Of a stretch of 8,726 nt of DNA, positions 1 to 5,404 are shown piece by piece. The first letter of the stretch is position 1; every line of letters starts with the position of its first letter. Position numbers and translations under genes: made by a program. Below the pieces are notes generated by a model, which saw nothing but the letters and a program-made list of their open reading frames with translations, made no database searches and had not been told where the DNA came from. The stretch spans positions 1-8,726 of the forward strand of contig CAMNDR010000022.1 in the NCBI GenBank assembly GCA_946535685.1, written 5' to 3'. The stretch comes from an uncultured Clostridia bacterium. GTDB taxonomy: Bacteria > Bacillota > Clostridia > Oscillospirales > Ruminococcaceae.

Positions 1-1030
1 CCTTGAGCACCGGCAGCAGCAGGCTCAGGTGCGCATCCGCGGCCATGCAGCGCTTCATCCCGGCCATCACCGCTTCAAGCAGCAGGCCAAGCAGCGAATA
101 GCGCTCGTCAAACCGGGCCGCCTTTGCACGGCGGCGGATCTCAGAGTCCTCCTCCCCTTCGAGGATCGAGGCGATCTGGTAATCGCTCCGGTACTTGTTA
201 TACAGATCATAATACGCCGAAAAATGCGCAGCGATCTCAGGATCCTGGAGATACTGCCCGATCAGCTTGACATCCACCGGAATGCCGTGCATCTCGTACA
301 GATACAGCATCTGACTCAGATCATCCCAGCCGCGGGCAGTCACGAACCGCTTGCCGTCCACCGTGAGCTTGACCCTGTAGAACCGGTTGGTGTAGTTCTC
401 ATCATTTCCCAGATACGTCATGATCGCCGCATGGATGCCCGTCTCATAGGCATATTCCTTCCATGCTGCAAAATCCGGCTCCACGTCGATGCGCTTGAGT
501 CTGTCCCAGGTCGCAATGTCAAACTCCCGCACCGCATTGTTATATTCCGGCGGATTGCCCGCTGTCACCACGACCCATCCCGGCGGGACGGTGTGGCGGC
601 CAAAGACCTTGTACTGCAGAAACTGCAGCATGATGGGCGTGAGTGTCTCCGAAACGCAGTTGATCTCATCGAGGAACAGCAGTCCTGTGCGGATGCCCGT
701 GCGCTCCTGCAGCTCATAGATCGAAGCGATGATCTCGCTCATGGTGTATTCGGAGATATCATACGGCTTCCCGTCATATTCCACATGCTTTATGACCGGC
801 AGGCCAAGCGCACTCTGGCGGGTATGATGCGTCATGGAATAGGACAGCAGACCAATGTGAAGCTCCGAAGCGATCTGCTCCATGACGGCGGTCTTTCCGA
901 TGCCGGGCGGCCCCATCAGGAAAACCGGCCGCTGCTTGTGCGGAGGGATGAGATAGCGCCCGAGCGAATCCTGCGTCAGATAAGCTCTGACAGTGTTCTT
1001 GATCTGTTCCTTTGCTTCCTGTATATTCAT
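1..1030 (-). CDS. MoxR-family AAA+ ATPase (3' end beyond window)
   Basis: This is a cytoplasmic AAA+ ATPase of the MoxR branch, a family that usually partners VWA proteins to remodel or activate targets. The 343 visible residues are open to the window edge, so the C-terminus is missing. Seen in the translation: Walker A GPPGIGKT at about residues 40-47, Walker B LLFLDEI at 117-123, a sensor 1 stretch TAGNPPEYN at 156-164, a DxATWDRLKR segment at 171-180 carrying likely arginine-finger/sensor residues, and a TARGWDDL segment at 231-238 that fits sensor 2. No signal peptide or membrane segment is visible. The ATG at 1030 is preceded by GGAGGT five nt upstream. The gene starts 21 nt after the MORN gene stop, so it is probably cotranscribed. 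The VWA partner lies at the other end of the cluster instead of adjacent, which is unusual. Family call is firm; substrate unknown. Confidence 0.93.
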   Translation of the reverse strand, partial: MNIQEAKEQIKNTVRAYLTQDSLGRYLIPPHKQRPVFLMGPPGIGKTAVMEQIASELHIGLLSYSMTHHTRQSALGLPVIKHVEYDGKPYDISEYTMSEIIASIYELQERTGIRTGLLFLDEINCVSETLTPIMLQFLQYKVFGRHTVPPGWVVVTAGNPPEYNNAVREFDIATWDRLKRIDVEPDFAAWKEYAYETGIHAAIMTYLGNDENYTNRFYRVKLTVDGKRFVTARGWDDLSQMLYLYEMHGIPVDVKLIGQYLQDPEIAAHFSAYYDLYNKYRSDYQIASILEGEEDSEIRRRAKAARFDERYSLLGLLLEAVMAGMKRCMAADAHLSLLLPVLK

Positions 1031-1034
1031 GAAA

Positions 1035-1040
1035 ACCTCC
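1035..1040 (-). promoter_or_regulatory. Ribosome binding site of the MoxR gene
   Basis: GGAGGT on the minus strand, four to five nt before the ATG at 1030. It lies in the 21-nt gap after the MORN gene stop and supports both the chosen start and operon expression. Confidence 0.8.
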
Positions 1041-1051
1041 GGCGGCTGTCA

Positions 1052-2809
1052 TCAGCCCAGTTCATCGAGCATCGCCGCAATGTCGCTGCGGTCGTGGCGG
1101 CGGGCAAGACTGCGCAGTGCAAGGCGGTTTTCGGGCGAACCGATCTGCGGATCCCGCATGATCTCGGCCACATCCCCGACCTCCATTTTCAGCATGGCAT
1201 ACACGGCCTTGCCGTACTGCAGCAATATGATCTGCTTGCTCTCCTCGGTCTTGTGTTCGAGAAAGACGCTGAGCACCTGCTCGATCGGTGTTGCCGCCGT
1301 GACCTTTCTGGCACGCTCCAGCTCCAGCTCCCGCTGGAGCTGCGCATTCCGGCGCTCCAGCTCCTCGATCACCTGCTTGTGCTCCATCTCTGCCGCAAGG
1401 CGTTCCTTCTCCGCATTCGCGGCTGCCAGCTCCTTGTTGAGCTCCACCAGCTCCTTCTGGCGCTGGAGTTCAGCATTCAGTCTCTCGTTTTCTGCCAGAA
1501 GCCGCTTGTTTTCCGCCTGCAGCGCATCCAGCTCCTTCCGCAGTGCTGCATCCGCCGCTGGCGCAGGCTCTGCCGGCTTCGGCAAAGGCTCTGGTTTGGG
1601 TGCAGGCTCTGCCGGCGTTGGTGCAGGCTCCGCCTTGGGTGCGGGCTCTGCAGGCTTGGGTGCGGGCTTGAAGATCTTATTCATGAAGGAGGATGCTGAT
1701 GCCGAGGCACTGCGCACTGCCGAAGCTGCCCCTGAGACCGGAGACGGCTGCACGGCGGGTGCTGTCTTTTTCTCCTGCATCTCTCTGATCGCCTCTGCAA
1801 TGCGTCCCGCAGCTTTCTGCATTTCCTGCCCGGCGCTCTCTGCCTCCTGCTTGCAGCGCTCAAATTCGTCCATTTCGCTTCGCAGCGCATCTTTCCGGCG
1901 TTTTTCTGCCTGCGCTCTGATCTCCTCCACCGTCTCCTTGCTGTACTGCACATGTGATGTCGTGCCCTGAGAAGTCCTGCGGTCATCGTCCCAGATGCCG
2001 TCAAACTGCTCGCCGTCATTGAAGAGCATTTTTCCCTGGCCGCTTCTTCTGCCGCCGGCAAAGCCGCCCACATAGACGGAGCCGTCCGAGAACAGATATA
2101 CGCCCTGCCCCTCCTTCTTGTCCTCTTTCCATTCGCCGTCATAGCTGTTGCCGTTGCTGTAGGTCTCATAGCCATAGCCGTCATAAAGCCCTGCCCGGAA
2201 CCGTCCCTCGTACTGACCGCCGTTCTGGAAGCGATAGATGCCGTAGCCGCATCTGGCATTGTCCTCATACATTCCCTCATAGCTCTGGCCGTTCGGGAAG
2301 GAGGACTGCCCATAGCCCCAGCGCTTGTCGTCCCGGTACTGCCCCCTGTAGCTCTCGCCGTTGTCAAAGGTGAAGACCGCATAGCCGCAGCGCTTGTCAT
2401 CCTCCCAGAAGCCCTCATAGCAGGAGCCGTCCTTGTAGGTCTCTTTTCCATAGCCATGGTAGAGCCCGTCCTTGAATTCTCCCTCATAGCGGGCGCCGCC
2501 AGGAAAGTAAAAAACGCCGACGCCGTTGTGCTTGCCGCCGCTGAACATTCCCTCGTAGCGCTTGCCGTCCGGGAAGGTATGCACGCCGTAGCCGCAGCGG
2601 ACATCGTCCCGGTACTCACCGTCATAGCATTCGCCGTCCGGGAAGGTATAGACACCGTGTCCGTGCTTGATGCCGTTCTTCCAGCCGCCGGAATAGGTGT
2701 GGCCGTTAAAATAATGCATCACGCCCTCGCCGTGGGGCTGTCCGGCATCATTGATCTCGCCCTCGTAGTTGTTTCCGTTCGTAAAATTCAGTGTGGTTTT
2801 TTCTGCCAT
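1052..2809 (-). CDS. MORN-repeat / coiled-coil protein with shared C-terminal domain
   Basis: A 585-residue protein without signal peptide or membrane segment, probably a cytoplasmic scaffold. Residues 15-282 hold about twelve consecutive 23-residue MORN repeats, each of the form Y-[ED]-G-x-[FYW]...G-x-G...F-x-[DN]-G. Residues about 290-348 are charged and helical (likely coiled coil), 380-420 form a Pro/Ala/Glu/Lys linker (PAEPAPK-type), and 421-503 are a strong heptad-like coiled coil rich in Leu, Glu and Lys. Residues 507-585 form a helical domain homologous to the end of the LRR2 protein encoded next to it (shared AExMR, IGSxEN, LARRxxRxDI). MORN repeats are known to mediate protein or lipid contacts, but no enzymatic residues are seen. 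The ATG at 2809 has AGGAG nine nt upstream. The MoxR gene follows after 21 nt, suggesting coupled expression. MORN assignment is firm; function is unknown. Confidence 0.93.
   Translation of the reverse strand: MAEKTTLNFTNGNNYEGEINDAGQPHGEGVMHYFNGHTYSGGWKNGIKHGHGVYTFPDGECYDGEYRDDVRCGYGVHTFPDGKRYEGMFSGGKHNGVGVFYFPGGARYEGEFKDGLYHGYGKETYKDGSCYEGFWEDDKRCGYAVFTFDNGESYRGQYRDDKRWGYGQSSFPNGQSYEGMYEDNARCGYGIYRFQNGGQYEGRFRAGLYDGYGYETYSNGNSYDGEWKEDKKEGQGVYLFSDGSVYVGGFAGGRRSGQGKMLFNDGEQFDGIWDDDRRTSQGTTSHVQYSKETVEEIRAQAEKRRKDALRSEMDEFERCKQEAESAGQEMQKAAGRIAEAIREMQEKKTAPAVQPSPVSGAASAVRSASASASSFMNKIFKPAPKPAEPAPKAEPAPTPAEPAPKPEPLPKPAEPAPAADAALRKELDALQAENKRLLAENERLNAELQRQKELVELNKELAAANAEKERLAAEMEHKQVIEELERRNAQLQRELELERARKVTAATPIEQVLSVFLEHKTEESKQIILLQYGKAVYAMLKMEVGDVAEIMRDPQIGSPENRLALRSLARRHDRSDIAAMLDELG
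1055..1291 (-). other. Shared C-terminal helical domain, copy in MORN protein
   Basis: Encodes residues 507-585 of the MORN protein. It aligns with one single-residue gap to the last 78 residues of the LRR2 protein, with about 27 identical positions. Conserved landmarks are TPxE near the start, II in the middle, AE[IV]MR, IGSxEN, and LARRxxRxDI near the end. The pattern looks all-alpha. I do not recognise a named family. Confidence 0.75.
1550..1672 (-). repeat. Imperfect Pro/Ala linker repeat in the MORN gene
   Basis: Encodes residues about 380-420, a run of PAPKPAE- and PAPTPAE-like units. The DNA shows recurring GGTGCAGGCTC-type blocks on the plus strand. It is probably a flexible or extended spacer between two coiled-coil parts. 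A more regular Pro/Ala repeat lies in the neighbouring LRR2 gene. Confidence 0.7.
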
Positions 2810-2818
2810 TGCTTTACT

Positions 2819-2823
2819 CTCCT
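2819..2823 (-). promoter_or_regulatory. Ribosome binding site of the MORN gene
   Basis: AGGAG on the minus strand with nine nt to the ATG at 2809. No alternative in-frame start with a better site was seen. Confidence 0.7.
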
Positions 2824-2846
2824 ATTATACTCCGCGCTCCGTCCGT

Positions 2847-2906
2847 ACCTGCCTTTGCGATGCAGCCTGCAGAATGCACTTTGGACATTCTGCCAAAGAG
2901 GCAGGT
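2847..2906 (-). repeat. Nested inverted repeat in the LRR2-MORN gap (likely RNA structure)
   Basis: The 123-nt gap 2810-2932 contains two nested inverted repeats. The inner arms GCAGAATG (2869-2876) and CATTCTGC (2886-2893) are perfect 8-bp complements around a 9-nt loop. The outer arms ACCTGCCTTTG (2847-2857) and CAAAGAGGCAGGT (2894-2906) pair over 11 bp if two bases bulge. The outer right arm abuts the inner stem directly, while an 11-nt bulge (2858-2868) remains on the other side. No T-run follows on either strand, so this is not a standard intrinsic terminator. It could be a processing or stabilising structure between cistrons, or a leader structure controlling the MORN and MoxR genes. 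Structure is seen; role is inferred. Confidence 0.6.
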
Positions 2907-2932
2907 ATATCGCCGTAATCGCTTTGTTTGCA

Positions 2933-5404
2933 TCAAAGTAGTTTTTCCACAGCCTCCACGATATCCTGCCTGCCGTAGCGCCGTGCCAGATTCATGAGCA
3001 TCTGCTTGTTCTCCGCCGAGCCGATCCGCATTCCCCGCATGACCTCCGCCGTCACAGAGACATCAAGCTGCAGCAGCGGCCGTACCGTCTGCCGGAAGTG
3101 CTGGATGATAAATGTCTCGCTCGCCGGATCCTTGGTCTGCACATAATAAAGCAGATGCTCCTCCGGTGTCTGCGGGTTCGTGACCTTCGGCAGCGGTGCC
3201 GGTGCCGGACTTGGTGCCGGTGCCGGATTTGGTGCCGGTGCCGGATTTGGTGCAGGTGCAGGATTCGGTGCCGGTGCAGGATTCGGTGCAGGTGCAGGAT
3301 TCGGTGCAGGTGCAGGATTCGGTGCAGGTGCAGAATTCGGCGCAGGTGCAGGATTCGGCGCAGATGCTCTCCCGTGTGCTGTTTTCTGGGCGCTGATGCG
3401 CTCCTGCAGCGCTCCGATCTCCTCCGCCTGGCGGTGTCTGGCATCGTTCAGCAGCATCTCCCATGCCTGCGGTGTCTGCCGGAGATCTACGATCTCCGCC
3501 TTTTCCGGGGTGGTATCATCCGCATTGCTGCCGCTCGCCGTATTGTCCGAGATCGTGACGATGGTGTTGAGAGCCGGACATTCATGGATCCCGGTATTGC
3601 GCACCGTCACAGGGACAAAGAGCTTTTCGAGCACCGGACAGTTGTCGATCCGGAAAGTCTCGCAGCCGCTCTCAGGAATGATGAGCTCCCGGATCCGGTA
3701 GCCCTGCATCTTTGCCGCATCTCCGGGATATTCGCTGATGCACGGATGGCTTCCGAGCAGCTCCGGCAGCCGGATGCGTTCGAGCGCCGGCACATAGCGG
3801 GGCGCTTCAAAGCCATAGCCGCCGGTCTGTTCGATCACCGTCCCCGGCGCATAGATGAGATCCGTCAGCCGGCCGCAGAGCCAAAGAAATGCGTTAAAAT
3901 CGCTATCTGCCCCGAGCATGCGGAGATTTTTGATGCGGATCTCCCGCACAGTATCCGGCAGCAGCACGCCTGTAAGCGAGAGAATGTTGAACAGCGCCTT
4001 GTCCTCGATCGCCGTGACCTCCGGCGGGATCTCGATATCCGTCACATCCGCCTGCGGACAGAAATCCACCAGCACGCCGTCCCGGATGCAGAACATCTCG
4101 TCATAGGGGATGGGTTCCGGCACAGCGCCGGGGTGTGTCTCCGGCCGGATGTGCAGCGGGAACGCCTCCGGATCCGCCAGCGTCCGGTCAGAGAGCGCTG
4201 CAGACTGCAATCCATTGCATCCGGAAAACGCCCATTTTCCGACCTCGGCCAGGCTGTCCGGCAGATGCACCTGTGTCAGGCCGCACCCGCAGAATGCCGC
4301 CGCCGCAATGCGCCGCAGCCCCTTCGGGAACGAAACATCCTGCAGCGCCGTGCAGCCCTCAAACGCACCGATCGGCACGATCCGCAGGCTCTCCGGGAGT
4401 GATACGCACTGCAGCGCCGTGCAGCCGCAGAAGGCATTCCTGCCAAGCCGCCGCAGCCCCGCCGGGAGCGATACGCTCTGCAGCGCCGTGCAGTCCATAA
4501 ATGCGCCGTCCCCGATCTCTGTCAGGCTCTCCGGCAGTGTCAGCGTCCGCAGCGCCGTGTTCCCGGCAAATGCCTCGTCCGCAATGCGCTTGACGCCCGC
4601 CGGCACGGTCATTTCCGTCACGCCCTCCGGGAAGAAGCAGCCGTACAGCACACCATCCCGGAGCAGGAAACGCTCCGCCGGCGGCGCATTCGTGATAACA
4701 AACGGCTGTTTCCCATCAATACATGCATTTTCATGGATGCAGGTGCCTTCCGAAATGGTAAGCGTTTCGAGCGCCGTACAGCCCCGGAATGCTCCCGCTG
4801 CAACAGAAGCCGTGCCCTCGCCGAGCTTCACCTCCCGCAGCGCCGTGCAGTCCCGGAATGCCTGTTCTCCGAGCCGGTATACGCTGTTTTCCGGGATCGT
4901 CACACTCGTGGGCGCTGCACTTCCCGCAACACCGTGCCATGCGATCTGCCGGATGCCCTCCGGAACAGTCATCGCCGTCTCACCTGGCGCAAAGAGATAG
5001 CCCATGAGCACGCCATTGCGCACGACCGCCCGCTCCGCAGCAGACAGCGCAGGCTGTTTTTCCCAGATCTGCTCGACATGATTGCACCCGTTGAAGGCAT
5101 CCGGATGCACCGCCGTGCCCTCTGTCAGATAGATGCGTTCGAGCGACCTGCAGCCCCAGAAGGCAAAGGCATCCACAAACACGGTCTCCCGTGACAAATG
5201 CACCTCCCGCACGCTGCTTCGCTGCAGGAAGAAAGGATCGAGCCGCACAAGGCTCCCTGCCGGGATCGTGAGCTTTTCGAGCGTCCGTTCAGGATCAAGC
5301 TCACACGCCACTCCGACAATGCCCTCCGGCAGCGTCAGCTCCTTCGTGCCGGGCGCCGGATGATAGGCCGCAAGAATGCCGTTCCGTATCTCAAACTTCT
5401 CCAT
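2933..5404 (-). CDS. BspA-type leucine-rich repeat protein (LRR2) with NPAPAP tandem linker
   Basis: An 823-residue protein dominated by LRR_5 (BspA/Treponema-type) repeats, a protein-binding fold. The clearest run is residues 285-400, with a 23-residue period of the form L-x-x-V-x-L-P-x-x-L-x-x-[IL]-x-x-x-A-F-x-G-C. Four headers of the form F-x-[IV]-R-[ND]-G-[VI]-L begin near residues 4, 126, 246 and 438, so the protein is made of about four blocks. A short helical part (about 636-676) is followed by nine Asn/Ser-Pro-Ala-Pro-Ala-Pro units (684-737) and a helical C-terminal domain (746-823) homologous to that of the MORN protein. No signal peptide, sortase motif or membrane segment is visible, unlike many secreted BspA-like proteins. 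I chose the ATG at 5404 because AAGGAG lies six nt upstream. An ATG at 5422 would add six residues but has no such site. The start lies inside the end of LRR1, giving a 14-nt overlap and probable translational coupling. Binding partner unknown. Confidence 0.92.
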   Translation of the reverse strand: MEKFEIRNGILAAYHPAPGTKELTLPEGIVGVACELDPERTLEKLTIPAGSLVRLDPFFLQRSSVREVHLSRETVFVDAFAFWGCRSLERIYLTEGTAVHPDAFNGCNHVEQIWEKQPALSAAERAVVRNGVLMGYLFAPGETAMTVPEGIRQIAWHGVAGSAAPTSVTIPENSVYRLGEQAFRDCTALREVKLGEGTASVAAGAFRGCTALETLTISEGTCIHENACIDGKQPFVITNAPPAERFLLRDGVLYGCFFPEGVTEMTVPAGVKRIADEAFAGNTALRTLTLPESLTEIGDGAFMDCTALQSVSLPAGLRRLGRNAFCGCTALQCVSLPESLRIVPIGAFEGCTALQDVSFPKGLRRIAAAAFCGCGLTQVHLPDSLAEVGKWAFSGCNGLQSAALSDRTLADPEAFPLHIRPETHPGAVPEPIPYDEMFCIRDGVLVDFCPQADVTDIEIPPEVTAIEDKALFNILSLTGVLLPDTVREIRIKNLRMLGADSDFNAFLWLCGRLTDLIYAPGTVIEQTGGYGFEAPRYVPALERIRLPELLGSHPCISEYPGDAAKMQGYRIRELIIPESGCETFRIDNCPVLEKLFVPVTVRNTGIHECPALNTIVTISDNTASGSNADDTTPEKAEIVDLRQTPQAWEMLLNDARHRQAEEIGALQERISAQKTAHGRASAPNPAPAPNSAPAPNPAPAPNPAPAPNPAPAPNPAPAPNPAPAPNPAPAPSPAPAPLPKVTNPQTPEEHLLYYVQTKDPASETFIIQHFRQTVRPLLQLDVSVTAEVMRGMRIGSAENKQMLMNLARRYGRQDIVEAVEKLL
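2936..3169 (-). other. Shared C-terminal helical domain, copy in LRR2 protein
   Basis: Encodes residues 746-823 of LRR2, from TPEEH to the last residue. It matches the C-terminus of the downstream MORN protein along its full length, although the N-terminal parts of the two proteins are unrelated repeat folds. Conserved features are AEVMR, IGSAEN and LARRYGRQDI. The domain is separated from the LRR region by the Pro-Ala linker. Confidence 0.75.
3195..3356 (-). repeat. Nine tandem 18-bp repeats in LRR2 (NPAPAP units)
   Basis: Plus-strand units are GGTGCMGGTGCMGGATTY, starting at 3195, 3213, 3231, 3249, 3267, 3285, 3303, 3321 and 3339. A partial, decayed unit follows at 3357. Units 2 and 3 are identical (GCC/GCC/TTT form); units 4, 6 and 7 are identical (GCA/GCA/TTC form), and unit 5 is mixed. 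Each encodes six residues, NPAPAP, with one NSAPAP and one SPAPAP. Gain or loss of a unit would keep the frame, so linker length could vary between strains. Confidence 0.95.
4341..4562 (-). repeat. 69-bp period direct repeats encoding LRR units in LRR2
   Basis: The plus-strand word TGCAGCGCCGTGCAG occurs at 4341, 4410 and 4479, exactly 69 nt (23 codons) apart. A variant with the same phase occurs at about 4548. It encodes the C-T-A-L-Q junction between successive LRR units. Conservation at the DNA level, not only the protein level, points to fairly recent tandem duplication or gene conversion. Confidence 0.85.

Noticed and set aside
29..1699. Long plus-strand open frame (556 aa) opposite MoxR and the MORN gene
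   Set aside because: It is antisense to two genes with clear conserved motifs, spans their junction, and its product is an Arg/Leu/His-rich composition typical of reverse-frame shadows in GC-rich DNA. No ribosome site or domain was seen.
2824..2829. Perfect TATAAT on the minus strand just before the MORN gene
   Set aside because: No -35-like hexamer lies 16-18 nt upstream (GCAGGT at 17). A start point about 7 nt downstream would also remove the Shine-Dalgarno sequence at 2819-2823 from the transcript.
2847..2906. Intrinsic terminator between LRR2 and MORN
   Set aside because: The inverted repeat has no following T-run on either strand, and the stem has a bulge and a large internal loop.
3195..3356. 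CRISPR array
   Set aside because: The 18-bp units are directly contiguous with no spacers and encode an in-frame Pro/Ala linker.
3098..4402. Plus-strand open frame (434 aa) opposite LRR2
   Set aside because: Its CRCRIRCRCRI run is just the complement of the 18-bp repeat array. The LRR2 frame on the other strand is supported by domains and a ribosome site.
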